From positions 1-36,847 of the forward strand of contig JAQYVV010000028.1 of assembly GCA_030145275.1 (NCBI GenBank): DNA of 36,847 nucleotides. Reading direction: 5' to 3'. Below are positions 9,851-17,651 of the stretch, piece by piece. Every line of letters begins with the position of its first letter. The stretch's first letter is position 1. The translations under genes and the position numbers were made by a program. The notes beneath the pieces were generated by a model, which saw only the letters and a program-made list of their open reading frames with translations, was not told where the DNA came from and made no database searches. Origin of the DNA: Desulfurivibrionaceae bacterium. Its GTDB lineage: Bacteria; Desulfobacterota; Desulfobulbia; Desulfobulbales; VMSU01.

Positions 9851-10464
9851 TTTACGCTTACATGCGCGTCTCAACCGACAAGCAGGATTTGGAGAATCAG
9901 CATTATGAGATCCTGCAATACTGCGACAAGAACGACCTGAAGGTAGATAAATGGATTAAGGCCACAGCCTCCAGCAGGAAGAGTAAGCAGGTACGGAAGC
10001 TAGATGACCTGGACAAGCTCCAGCCTGGGGACCTGCTTGTTGTCTCTGAGCTATCAAGAATAGGGCGTTCTGTCCCAGAGGTTTCCCTGATCATTACCGA
10101 TCTGGCCGCGCGTAGTGTTGGCTTTGTTGCTATCCGGCAAAACCTGAAGATCGAGGATGCAGAGCTGGATATGACCAGCAAAATTATCATCTACACTTTT
10201 TCGATGGTCGCGGAACTAGAGCGAGACTTTGTCTCACGACGCACAAAAGATGCCCTGGCCGCACGAAAGGCGGCTGGACAAAAACTTGGCAGGCCAAAGG
10301 GGAGCCTGGGCAACAGTAAACTCGATGGGAAAAAGATTGTCATTGAGGAGTTGTTAGCGAAAAAGGTGCCCAAGGCCTCCATCGCCAAGATTGTAGAATG
10401 CCACCCCAACACTCTGGCAAAATTTATTAAATCCAGGAAAATCCGGATACCTCGTAAAGGATGA
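9847..10464 (+). CDS. Serine recombinase of the resolvase/invertase family
   Basis: The protein has 205 residues. The N-terminal catalytic domain has the nucleophile Ser9 in YMRVSTDKQD and the conserved SELSRIGRS segment around residues 66-74. The long helix E region contains the MVAELERDFVSRRTKDALAA signature, followed by GRPKG and a helix-turn-helix at about 160-200. This is a small resolvase or invertase rather than a large serine integrase. It could resolve plasmid dimers or cointegrates, or invert DNA. No crossover site with paired inverted subsites is obvious nearby. It overlaps the gene before it in an ATGA. Confidence 0.93.
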   Translation: MIYAYMRVSTDKQDLENQHYEILQYCDKNDLKVDKWIKATASSRKSKQVRKLDDLDKLQPGDLLVVSELSRIGRSVPEVSLIITDLAARSVGFVAIRQNLKIEDAELDMTSKIIIYTFSMVAELERDFVSRRTKDALAARKAAGQKLGRPKGSLGNSKLDGKKIVIEELLAKKVPKASIAKIVECHPNTLAKFIKSRKIRIPRKG

Positions 10465-10495
10465 TAAATGAGCCAGTCTCGGGAAGGAGGAAACG

Positions 10496-10870
10496 ATGCC
10501 TGATTATTTAAAGATTAACAGTGTGGAACTGGTTGACACCCTGCTCGCCAACATAAACTATCCATATTCGGTTGACCACTACAGTTCCGCGGTTTGGGCT
10601 GACGATGCGAATTTTGTTTTGGGGTATCTGCATATTAAAGGACATGTCGTCACGGTTTCGATCAGGCACCGGCACAATGAGAAGGCCATTTTCGGGCAAA
10701 GGGTCGCTGAGATTGAGATCAACCAAATTCTGGCATCATGTTCAATCTTCGCGGAAGTGTCAGAGCTTAACGGTTTAGCCCCAGAAGATTTTATAAAATA
10801 TATCTCCCGGGAGATTGTTGCTTTGGGGGATCCAGTTGAAATGGAAGGCGAAAAATTGATCGCTGTTTAA
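10496..10870 (+). CDS. Hypothetical protein, 124 residues
   Basis: The ATG is preceded by an excellent ribosome binding site (GGAAGGAGGAAACG), so translation is likely. The protein is acidic, predicted mostly beta in its first 80 residues and helical in its last 40, with no signal peptide or membrane segment. It lies 31 bp after the serine recombinase and 16 bp before the next gene, in the same direction, so it belongs to the same operon. I do not recognise a family. Confidence 0.6.
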   Translation: MPDYLKINSVELVDTLLANINYPYSVDHYSSAVWADDANFVLGYLHIKGHVVTVSIRHRHNEKAIFGQRVAEIEINQILASCSIFAEVSELNGLAPEDFIKYISREIVALGDPVEMEGEKLIAV

Positions 10871-10886
10871 TGTGAGGAGGTTGATC

Positions 10887-11171
10887 ATGGTCAACACAGA
10901 AGGGATCGAAATGCAGATGTGGCTAGGGGGGAGGGTGGTCGAACTCCCGCAGTGGCAATTGGACGCGATACAGAAATGGGATCTTTCGAGGGTGGGGACT
11001 CAGGAGGAACTGCTGAAAACATTGACGATGGTTCCCGACGCGAAGTTGGCGATAAAGGCGGCGAAAACATTGGTCCAACTCGACGTGATTAAGGGGGATC
11101 TGATGAAAGATCCACAGAAGCACTTCATTTCGTCATCAGCCGAGCCACTCAATCTAAAGGTCACAGTTTAA
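10887..11171 (+). CDS. Hypothetical protein, 94 residues
   Basis: ATG 10887 follows GAGGAGG with a 6-base gap; the frame extends further upstream, but without a comparable site. The protein is mostly helical (LPQWQLDAIQKWDL near residue 20, then amphipathic helices) and has no recognised domain. Its last six codons lie inside the first copy of the 19-bp repeat described at 11156, so the repeat doubles as coding sequence. Confidence 0.55.
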   Translation: MVNTEGIEMQMWLGGRVVELPQWQLDAIQKWDLSRVGTQEELLKTLTMVPDAKLAIKAAKTLVQLDVIKGDLMKDPQKHFISSSAEPLNLKVTV

Positions 11172-11229
11172 GGGAAAGACAAAGTTTGTAAAAACAGTAA
11201 TTTAGCCCTAAAGGTCACAGTTTGCGGGG
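11156..11229 (+). repeat. First pair of 19-bp direct repeats (upstream of the HAD gene)
   Basis: Copies AAAGGTCACAGTTTAAGGG (11156-11174) and AAAGGTCACAGTTTGCGGG (11210-11228) are spaced 54 bp apart. The second ends in GCGGGGA, eight to nine bases before the TTG start of the HAD gene, and may supply its Shine-Dalgarno. A second pair lies after that gene. Confidence 0.8.
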
Positions 11230-11237
11230 ATTTTTTT

Positions 11238-11681
11238 TTGAAGAACCTAACTATAGCCCTCGACCTAGAGGGTACATTAATTCAAGACCATAGAGAGCCG
11301 AGGCCTCGACCAGGGCTCCATCGCTTTTTGGATGAGTTGCACGACCTCGGTGCCAGAATTGTGATGATGACCACCGTCGAGGAAGCAATATTTCGAGTTG
11401 TGGCCAAAGGGCTAGTTAACCTGGGCGCAGCGCCTGCGTGGCTTGAAGATGTTGAATATGTATCTTGGGAGCGACCCTGTAAAGACCTAAGTTTTATTGT
11501 TGGTGCGGATCCACAATCATGTTGGCTTGTTGATGATTATGAAGGTTATGTTTGCGTCCACCAAAAAGATCGATGGATACAAATCGAAACTTTTTTTGCG
11601 CAGGGTGAAGAAGATCGTGAGCTTGAGCGAGTTGCCCTGGAGATTCTTCAAAAAGTCTCGGGGCACGGTTTGAATCAGTAG
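11238..11681 (+). CDS. HAD-superfamily phosphatase-like protein (NIF/FCP1-like)
   Basis: A 147-residue protein starts at TTG 11238 after GGGGA. Motif I is DLEGT (Asp9, Glu11, Gly12, Thr13), with Glu replacing the usual second Asp. Motif II is the TT in MMTT (45-46), Lys82 is a candidate motif III lysine, and motif IV is the DD at 99-100 in WLVDDYEG. The arrangement resembles small NLI-interacting-factor or FCP1-type phosphatases with no cap domain. A Glu at the acid/base position may slow or alter catalysis. The gene stands alone between two pairs of 19-bp repeats, and its substrate cannot be guessed. Confidence 0.72.
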   Translation: MKNLTIALDLEGTLIQDHREPRPRPGLHRFLDELHDLGARIVMMTTVEEAIFRVVAKGLVNLGAAPAWLEDVEYVSWERPCKDLSFIVGADPQSCWLVDDYEGYVCVHQKDRWIQIETFFAQGEEDRELERVALEILQKVSGHGLNQ

Positions 11682-11714
11682 GTTTATGTTCGGCAAAACA
11701 GGCATTTACAGCTT

Positions 11715-11756
11715 AAGATCACAGTTTGCGGGAGATAAGGTCACAGTTCGCGGGAG
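11715..11756 (+). repeat. Second pair of 19-bp direct repeats (downstream of the HAD gene)
   Basis: Copies AAGATCACAGTTTGCGGGA (11715-11733) and AAGGTCACAGTTCGCGGGA (11737-11755) are spaced 22 bp, two helical turns. With the pair at 11156 and 11210 they make four copies around one gene. The 10-base core CAGTTTGCGG recurs at 21342-21351 upstream of the alpA-like gene. Confidence 0.8.
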
Positions 11757-11815
11757 GGGTCGTATTTTTCGGTAAATCAACTAGTTAAGGGGTAAAAGCC
11801 CCCGTTTGAGGGAAA

Positions 11816-12049
11816 ATGAAAAGTGAAATCATAACAAAAGACCTGGTCAAGCTGGCCCGTTTAGCCTCGAAGAAAGCCATAAGGAAAACCAGGCTTGCGG
11901 GTGGGCCGCTCACATATCAGGTCGGCAAGAAAATCGTAAAACAGTACGCTGATGGCCGCCAAGAGGTACTTGTTACTCTTGACCAGGGACACATAAGGGC
12001 AAAAAAAAAGCGTTACAAGATCAGCGCGTTACCGTTACGAGGAGAATAA
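11816..12049 (+). CDS. Small basic hypothetical protein, 77 residues
   Basis: The ATG follows GAGGG by four bases. The protein is highly basic (many Lys and Arg, including RAKKKRYKISALP near the end) and short, suggesting a nucleic-acid binder, but no known domain is visible. It is separated by one base from the next gene and probably co-transcribed with it. A small GGGG-CCCC hairpin lies just upstream. Confidence 0.5.
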   Translation: MKSEIITKDLVKLARLASKKAIRKTRLAGGPLTYQVGKKIVKQYADGRQEVLVTLDQGHIRAKKKRYKISALPLRGE

Positions 12050-12050
12050 A

Positions 12051-12305
12051 ATGAACAGCCAATATGACAATAGTTGGGAGGCGCAGAATAACATATGGGT
12101 TCAGCAGGCCAGGAGCGATCTCGCCGCTGCCCAGCAGCGAATTGTGAGACTCGAGGAGGCCCTGCAAGAGCGTGACAAAAGCCGCAATGCTTTGAAGGCA
12201 GTCGCCTGCGCTGTGCGTGATGCCTTGTCCCAATTAGATCCAAAACATCCTTTGACCATAACAGAAAATAGGGAGAAAATTTACAACGCAAATTTCCGGA
12301 CCTAG
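12051..12305 (+). CDS. Small coiled-coil hypothetical protein, 84 residues
   Basis: Residues 18-45 (QQARSDLAAAQQRIVRLEEA and onward) form a clear heptad coiled coil. The rest is helical and there is no membrane segment. The gene begins one base after the previous stop, with GAGGAG inside that gene's last codons as ribosome binding site. It converges on the dotA/traY-like gene with a 4-bp overlap at the stop codons. The function is unknown. Confidence 0.5.
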   Translation: MNSQYDNSWEAQNNIWVQQARSDLAAAQQRIVRLEEALQERDKSRNALKAVACAVRDALSQLDPKHPLTITENREKIYNANFRT

Positions 12306-15034
12306 AACTCTCCCACATCTTTCACGCCCCCATCACTTTCTGGGTGATCGGAGCTACCCTTGGCCTTACTTTTAGGTTTTTTAGTAGGGGGTCCTGCGCT
12401 GCCACGTATTTGCGCAGCAACAGCCCCGATATTGCTCTTAACAGCATCATCGTCACTCTGGCCAAATTTCGCCGCATGACCGCCTACCCAGGTAATGACC
12501 TGATCAGGGAGGAATGTCACCATGCTGAATAGCTTCTGCACAAGGCCGTTGGCGACAGTTGAGACGGCAACCAATACGCCTAAAAATTGAAAAAATTGAA
12601 CAAGAAAATTAGCCGACTCAAACGACTGCCAGAAAGTTTCAAAGGTTGAAATCAAGAAGCTACCTAGAATATCGAGCAAAAGCCATGCAGCCAGAAAGCC
12701 TATTATCATCAGGATGGGCCGAAAAACAAGGTTCAGTAAGAACATGTATCCATGAGCTGATTTATGGCCCATACCATCACCCTCTCCATGGAAATGGGTA
12801 ATCATCCACAAGGGAGAAGCCGCAAAAGCTTCCACTACAATAACAAAATACGTTACAACACCGCCAAACCACATGATAGCCGGAACCATGGGGATAAAAA
12901 TCATCATTGTCATGCCGATATAAAGCAGCGGCACCACGACCATGACCAGGCCAAAGGCGAGCACCCCGTCCCCGACCAGCGGCATTGCACCACCGGCCAT
13001 TACGGCCCCGATGGAAGCAATCGCGAGCGCAAAGATTTTGGTCCCGATAGCAATTATTTTGAACAAAAATCCCTCATCATGGTTGCTAAGGCCATTGATG
13101 ATAGTAGTGAGGGATGGCCCATCAGCAATCTCAGCAAGCATCGACGTAAACTTTGACTTACCAGTTTTTTTAGGGTGGTCGGTGTCCTCGTGCTCTCTCA
13201 TTGTCTCCTTCGCGAAACCTTCATACCGTAATGCACCCCTTTTTAACCCAGGATATTCAGCTTGAAAATAATTCTTATGAACCTCCGGAGGGAGATATTC
13301 GGCAGGGAGTGTCGTTGCCGCGACGATATCACTGTTAACCTGCATCAATTTAAAAAAAACAGCGCCAGCAGTGAGCCAACTCTTACCGTCCCCCTTCATG
13401 TACTTCGAAAAATCTGTCTTGCCAGAATTAACCGCAATGTTGCCCAATTTTGTAGCAACATTGCTTGAATACTCTTGGCCTATTTGCCTCAAAACTTCTT
13501 TTTTAATCGGAGTACCTTTAAAGAAATATTCACGCGAAGATTCAACTAAACTTTGGGAGACAGCGGACATGGCACTCATGTGAGCATCAACAACATTTGA
13601 GGGATCAAATGATTTAGAGTTAAGTGCCTCTCTCGCTTCCTTAAATTGGGTGATTGAAGCGCCTTTTGGGGCCGCTCCGGTGTTGCCATTATTATAACTG
13701 CCGGGGAACTCAATTTTCCCACAGAGATTCTCTGGCACATCACCACCTGGCCCACCGAATGAAAGATATTGACGAGAATCAGTCTTTTTAAGCGTACCCT
13801 CTTCGACAAGCTTTTTCCGATTAGGCGGATCGATATGCGCTCCCTTAGGCCGATCATTGTAATAACCAGATTCATTGTTGTAGCCGATCACGCACAACTG
13901 GCTCTCAATGATAGCCTTCATCACTTCTTTGTGGGACGTAATGTCGGCTGCTTGGATTTTGTATGTGCCAGGGGTTTTCAAGCTACCTATATGAGAGACC
14001 ATGGCAGGTGCGCCAACCTGCCACCCAGCGTTGGCAAAACCAATCCCCAAAGCTGTACCAAAAAACATTATGGCTTGCGCTCCCGACCAGCCACCGAACA
14101 TAGGCAAAATACCTACCGTGCCGACTGTTAACCTAATCGGAAGCCAAATCGTAGAAAACCGTTTACCGAAGACCTCACCCTCTTGCGAGGTTTGAATGAA
14201 ACCGGAGCTTGCAGTATAAAGCAGGAAAAGAATACCAGCTGACATTACCGCAGTGTTGTAACCCAAAAAGACAACAGCGAGAGGGGTGGACTCACCAAAC
14301 CACAACCCACCGATTGAACCGAAGAGCTGCCCCAACATCTTCATTGATTGGTCATTTCGAGCCAAGTCAATGTAGTAACTCACAGATGCAGTATTGGCCC
14401 AGGCCTGTCCTAGGGTTGCACTCCATCCAACAGCAACAGTCAAGAAGCCCAGAAAACGTATTGTGTTTGGGCTTACCGTGCGTCCATTGAAAAAATGGAG
14501 AGCCCTTATCCAGCCACCGTCATTGCCAAAATCACCGAGACTAGCAAGCTCTCTCTTGTCGATTTGCCATACGCGAAAGCTGTTTTGTAATACTTGGAAC
14601 GCAAAATACGAAACCGCAAACATGGATACTAATACTGTCTGAAAATGGGCGAAAAACATCCCCATACCTAAACACCAAAGCCCCAACAATAAACTCAAAG
14701 TAAAAATTCTTTTCTTCAGCAACAACTCCGCTCTTATTTTTACAAGCTTAGCCTTAGTTAACTTATGTCTTTTAACAGTTTTCGCGAACGTATCATCGGG
14801 AATCACCTTGTCCCCCGACGCATCGTCCCAGTGGTCCTTGTAACCTTTGACGACATACTGCCCTTGACGTTTGACCACATCCAACAAAAAGAAACCGACC
14901 TTGGAGCAAACAGTAACCCCTGTCCACCAACCAAGTACGGCTCTGGTTTTTTGGAGCTTGGACCGGGAGGGTTTTTTCGGAGCTTTATTGATGGTTCCTT
15001 CAGTTCTATCTTTGGATGCGGTTTTATCAGACAT
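12302..15034 (-). CDS. DotA/TraY-family inner membrane protein of I-type type IV secretion
   Basis: DotA (Legionella Dot/Icm) and TraY (IncI plasmids) are large polytopic inner membrane subunits of I-type conjugation machines. This 910-residue protein has a basic, Lys-rich N-terminal tail. Membrane segments follow at about 50-65, 108-150 and 195-215, and in the 265-340 region. A long periplasmic segment (about 340-650) is rich in polar residues with several Cys. A cluster of hydrophobic helices at about 670-860 is followed by a charged tail. The segments IRLTVGTVGILPMFGGWSGA and FGTALGIGFANAGWQVGAPA are characteristic of the family. It is the last gene of the mob operon. No other I-type T4SS gene (dotB, icm or tra) is present in the window, which is unusual. 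Confidence 0.82.
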   Translation of the reverse strand: MSDKTASKDRTEGTINKAPKKPSRSKLQKTRAVLGWWTGVTVCSKVGFFLLDVVKRQGQYVVKGYKDHWDDASGDKVIPDDTFAKTVKRHKLTKAKLVKIRAELLLKKRIFTLSLLLGLWCLGMGMFFAHFQTVLVSMFAVSYFAFQVLQNSFRVWQIDKRELASLGDFGNDGGWIRALHFFNGRTVSPNTIRFLGFLTVAVGWSATLGQAWANTASVSYYIDLARNDQSMKMLGQLFGSIGGLWFGESTPLAVVFLGYNTAVMSAGILFLLYTASSGFIQTSQEGEVFGKRFSTIWLPIRLTVGTVGILPMFGGWSGAQAIMFFGTALGIGFANAGWQVGAPAMVSHIGSLKTPGTYKIQAADITSHKEVMKAIIESQLCVIGYNNESGYYNDRPKGAHIDPPNRKKLVEEGTLKKTDSRQYLSFGGPGGDVPENLCGKIEFPGSYNNGNTGAAPKGASITQFKEAREALNSKSFDPSNVVDAHMSAMSAVSQSLVESSREYFFKGTPIKKEVLRQIGQEYSSNVATKLGNIAVNSGKTDFSKYMKGDGKSWLTAGAVFFKLMQVNSDIVAATTLPAEYLPPEVHKNYFQAEYPGLKRGALRYEGFAKETMREHEDTDHPKKTGKSKFTSMLAEIADGPSLTTIINGLSNHDEGFLFKIIAIGTKIFALAIASIGAVMAGGAMPLVGDGVLAFGLVMVVVPLLYIGMTMMIFIPMVPAIMWFGGVVTYFVIVVEAFAASPLWMITHFHGEGDGMGHKSAHGYMFLLNLVFRPILMIIGFLAAWLLLDILGSFLISTFETFWQSFESANFLVQFFQFLGVLVAVSTVANGLVQKLFSMVTFLPDQVITWVGGHAAKFGQSDDDAVKSNIGAVAAQIRGSAGPPTKKPKSKAKGSSDHPESDGGVKDVGEF

Positions 15035-15045
15035 AATTCAATCCG

Positions 15046-15189
15046 TTAGTTCGAATAAATATTGAAAATAATAATGTTGCCGACAATTGCTAACGTGGCC
15101 AACGCACGAAAAAACCAATGCGCTTGCTTACCTGTCGGTATCCAAAGTTTGTCCTTGTGCTTCTCCATGTAAACCAAAAAACGTATCAT
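15046..15189 (-). CDS. Small single-span membrane protein, 47 residues
   Basis: An ATG at 15187-15189, preceded by a weak GGA, opens a 47-codon frame ending 11 bp before the dotA/traY-like start. Residues 24-44 (HWFFRALATLAIVGNIIIFN) form one membrane helix after a basic N terminus. The same frame is open further upstream, but that part overlaps the better-supported gene at 15200-15388. It is likely a small partner of the DotA/TraY-like protein. The evidence is position and hydrophobicity only. Confidence 0.45.
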   Translation of the reverse strand: MIRFLVYMEKHKDKLWIPTGKQAHWFFRALATLAIVGNIIIFNIYSN

Positions 15190-15199
15190 TTCATTTCCA

Positions 15200-15388
15200 T
15201 TAGTGGTTGGGTTTATACTGCTCCAACTGCTTAACCATATCTTTAACTTCTTCAGCACGTTTTCTTTTTGTTTTTTCGTCTGGAGTTTCGGGCCTCCGGA
15301 CGATAAGATCTTCTCTCGTGCAATTTTCGTCTCCCAGCTTCCCAAAATTGACAAGGATGCTATCGTTTTGATTCAACTTTTTTTTCAT
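15200..15388 (-). CDS. Small charged hypothetical protein, 62 residues
   Basis: The ATG at 15386-15388 has a good ribosome binding site (GGGAGAGGAAAA) just upstream on the minus strand. The protein is hydrophilic and Lys/Glu-rich, with a predicted helix in its second half (DEKTKRKRAEEVKDMVKQLE). It overlaps the previous gene by 29 bp, as is common in this operon. No family is recognised. Confidence 0.5.
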   Translation of the reverse strand: MKKKLNQNDSILVNFGKLGDENCTREDLIVRRPETPDEKTKRKRAEEVKDMVKQLEQYKPNH

Positions 15389-15635
15389 TTTTCCTCTCCC
15401 AAACGCTAAATTTATCAGGATTTTCCGCGACCAAAACTCCAGTCACGATATGACAGCCCATGGTCTCCATTAACCATAGCCAGGCGGCGTTTTCCTCCCA
15501 GCGACGATCGATGGACACAGCACGGGGAAACTGATCTCGTACTGCTACGATCCGCTCGCCAAATTTTGCAATAAACAGAAAGGCTGCACCTTCAGGGCAG
15601 TATTTTTTTTCGATGCCATTTTCTGGAAAAATCAT
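15360..15635 (-). CDS. Hypothetical protein of the mob operon, 91 residues
   Basis: The ATG follows GGGGGAT on the minus strand. The protein has a small alpha/beta composition, with no signal peptide or membrane helix, and a charged C terminus (ERKNEKKVESKR). It lies 31 bp after the relaxase and overlaps the next gene. I do not recognise it; its place between mobA and the DotA/TraY-like gene suggests a transfer accessory role. Confidence 0.5.
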   Translation of the reverse strand: MIFPENGIEKKYCPEGAAFLFIAKFGERIVAVRDQFPRAVSIDRRWEENAAWLWLMETMGCHIVTGVLVAENPDKFSVWERKNEKKVESKR

Positions 15636-15666
15636 TGCGGATCCCCCTTTTTGATTAGAATTAAAA

Positions 15667-17274
15667 TCACCTTAATTTATTGCCTGGTCTCGGGTGAGGC
15701 GAGGTAGACTTGCCGTCGCTTAATCGCTCCGCCACCTGTCGCCGCAGCTCGACTAAAAACTCTGGCGTGCCGGTGGCTAGCTCCGCACGCTCACGCAAAT
15801 CCCAACCCTTATCCTCACCCAAGCGTAACATTAGAGCCACCGCAACCTGGATATCTGTGCCGCTGGCCCTGCGCAAAATCAACTTGTCACCTTTGTCCCA
15901 CACGTGATAATTTTTGTGGTTGTTGATCAAAAACCGCCCATTATCATTTTCCCAAAGCCGGAAATCCTCTACCAGCTCCTGTTCAATATTAAATTTATAC
16001 AAAACATAATATTGGCGCTGCAAAGTGGTGCGTTTATGCCAATCTGGATCGTACCGCCTCACCGACTCTCTATTTTGTAGGCCGGTTGTCCATTCATTTT
16101 CCACCCGGCGGCAATAGTCAGTCCCTCGCGCAACACCATAAATCTCCCCTGGCTGTCTTCTACGATCGATATGCCTCTGGTCTCCAGCAGAGAGAGAGTC
16201 TCTCTGGCCTGATCTGCCTGGGAAGATTTTTCGTCGATCTGGTGTGAGTAATATGTGATGAGGCCCCAACTGCCCAGTGCCAGCCCCGTCGTCAGCGCCA
16301 GACCTACCAGTAGGGGCGGTATCCAGCCCACCATTATCAGCGTTTTTATCCGGCTCCGTTGGCGACGGATCTCGGAGTTTATAGCGTTGCTGGTTGTACT
16401 CAGCTCTTGCGTGACGCTTTGCTTCAATTTTAAGCCAAGCTCTTGCAGCTCTTCCAGCATTTGGTCTGTCACTAACTCCCGCTCCGTCTCGGATATCCGC
16501 CGCAATCTCTTGCTCAGCTGCTGTCCATTTTTCATCGTAAATTGCTCCCTTGAGTCTCCATTTGCCACCGGTACCCGGATCATATGCAGTAATGTAATTT
16601 TTGCCGAGGCGAGGCGTCTCCAGCCCAGCCTGATGTAACGCCACAACCATAGATGGTCGATCCACCACCGAGCCACTTATTATGCGCTGGAGCAAATAAT
16701 CACGAATCAAATCCCGTGGATTTTCTTCAACTTCTAATCCAGATCTCAATTGCTCTGCCTCGATATAAAGCTCGTGGCGAGGTTTTTGCGAGACCTGCCG
16801 CCGAGACGGATCGTCTGGACGTGCCCAGCCGTATTTGGCGTTAAAATAGTCTCGTAGCGGTTGGTAAGTCTGGATCCATCCCGGCGGGGCAACGTTGTGA
16901 CTTTTGCCCGTAAGCAAGTCCACACTCGAAAAAAAAACGTGGACATGGCACCCACCGCCGGCCTCTTTATGGAGCACCGCAGACCAGGTAAACCGATCAA
17001 GATCAAGCCCGGCAAAAGCGGTTAGTTCAAACTCATCCAGCACCTCGTTAATTTGCGTCTCTGTTGGCTGATCCTCCGACGCCCACCCGATCACCCCCAT
17101 CCTATATCTGTTTAAAAAGCTCAAGTTATCACTGACATATGCGACGTCGTATGGATCACCACGCAGCACCTCGATGCCTGGTCGCTCATCGCCCTTACTA
17201 TCCTTTTTTTGCGTCAGATAATCAGCTGCGCGACGGGCAGAGCCCTTACCGTGGCTGGTAAATTTTATGTGCAT
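15667..17274 (-). CDS. mobA: Relaxase MobA (MOBP/ColE1-like) with a C-terminal LPD7-like domain
   Basis: The relaxase nicks oriT, stays covalently bound to the 5' end, and pilots the strand into a recipient through a helper's secretion system. From ATG 17274 (535 residues), the catalytic Tyr is probably Tyr19 in AADYLT. The metal-binding motif is His102, Glu104, His110 and His112 (LHKEAGGGCHVHVFF). It is followed by TGKSHNVAPPG and the PLRDYFNAKYGW signature of MobA relaxases. The last 110 residues (WENDNGRFLINNHKNYHVWD and following) resemble the LPD7 domain found in many relaxases. A GTG at 17292 is an alternative start. The start overlaps mobC by 10 bp. The mobB gene lies entirely within it in another frame, as mbeB does in ColE1. 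Confidence 0.9.
   Translation of the reverse strand: MHIKFTSHGKGSARRAADYLTQKKDSKGDERPGIEVLRGDPYDVAYVSDNLSFLNRYRMGVIGWASEDQPTETQINEVLDEFELTAFAGLDLDRFTWSAVLHKEAGGGCHVHVFFSSVDLLTGKSHNVAPPGWIQTYQPLRDYFNAKYGWARPDDPSRRQVSQKPRHELYIEAEQLRSGLEVEENPRDLIRDYLLQRIISGSVVDRPSMVVALHQAGLETPRLGKNYITAYDPGTGGKWRLKGAIYDEKWTAAEQEIAADIRDGAGVSDRPNAGRAARAWLKIEAKRHARAEYNQQRYKLRDPSPTEPDKNADNGGLDTAPTGRSGADDGAGTGQLGPHHILLTPDRRKIFPGRSGQRDSLSAGDQRHIDRRRQPGEIYGVARGTDYCRRVENEWTTGLQNRESVRRYDPDWHKRTTLQRQYYVLYKFNIEQELVEDFRLWENDNGRFLINNHKNYHVWDKGDKLILRRASGTDIQVAVALMLRLGEDKGWDLRERAELATGTPEFLVELRRQVAERLSDGKSTSPHPRPGNKLR
16059..16535 (-). CDS. mobB: MobB/MbeB-like mobilization protein encoded inside mobA
   Basis: ATG 16535, preceded by AAGGGAGC on the minus strand, opens a 158-residue protein in a different frame from mobA. 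It has a long N-terminal helix (residues 1-65, with QLSKRLRRISETERELVTDQ and more heptads). One strong membrane segment at about 70-95 (GWIPPLLVGLALTTGLALGS) follows, then a short coiled coil and a small C-terminal domain with VLREGLTIAAGW. This is the architecture of MbeB/MobB of ColE1-type plasmids, which anchors the relaxase to the membrane and is likewise nested in the relaxase gene. A random overlap would be unlikely to give a coherent coiled coil plus membrane helix. No mbeD-like frame is seen. Confidence 0.8.
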   Translation of the reverse strand: MKNGQQLSKRLRRISETERELVTDQMLEELQELGLKLKQSVTQELSTTSNAINSEIRRQRSRIKTLIMVGWIPPLLVGLALTTGLALGSWGLITYYSHQIDEKSSQADQARETLSLLETRGISIVEDSQGRFMVLREGLTIAAGWKMNGQPAYKIESR

Positions 17275-17651
17275 TTTTTTAATCCCGTCCACGCCTCACG
17301 GATTAAAATAATGTCGGATTGTATCACATCCAACCGAGCGCATATCGCGTCCGCATCGTTTGGCGATTTGTCCCTGTTGGCCTCATAAGCCAGTTGGTTC
17401 AAATTATTTCCAACCCTCTGTAATTGCTGTGTTAACGATGGGTCTACATCCTTATATGGTCGTCTTTTTGGTGCCTTACCCGGGCGGGGCGCATAGGTGG
17501 TTATGGGCTCCACGCCATGTATTTTCGCCATTTGATGTCTGATCATATCGCCCATATTTTTATAATGACCCGTCGCCATCCAAGTCATCCAAAGATGATA
17601 AATCGAGTCTGGCAGCCTCAAGCTCACAACATTACTCAGCTTGCTTTTCAT
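17265..17651 (-). CDS. mobC: Mobilization accessory protein MobC (MbeC-like)
   Basis: A 128-residue protein starts at ATG 17651 after GGGGGAG on the minus strand; the longer frame to 17771 runs into the preceding gene and lacks a site. The N-terminal part (SNVVSLRLPDSIYHLWMTWM) fits a ribbon-helix-helix DNA binder. The C-terminal part has the MobC signature LQRVGNNLNQLAYEANR. MobC melts and marks oriT for the relaxase. It overlaps mobA by 10 bp and the upstream secreted protein gene by 20 bp, in the usual mobC-mobA order. Confidence 0.85.
   Translation of the reverse strand: MKSKLSNVVSLRLPDSIYHLWMTWMATGHYKNMGDMIRHQMAKIHGVEPITTYAPRPGKAPKRRPYKDVDPSLTQQLQRVGNNLNQLAYEANRDKSPNDADAICARLDVIQSDIILIREAWTGLKKCT

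Noticed and set aside
15190..15354. N-terminal extension of the 47-residue membrane protein
   Set aside because: It overlaps the better-supported gene at 15200-15388, which has a good ribosome binding site, and the extension has none. Only the part from 15189 is kept.
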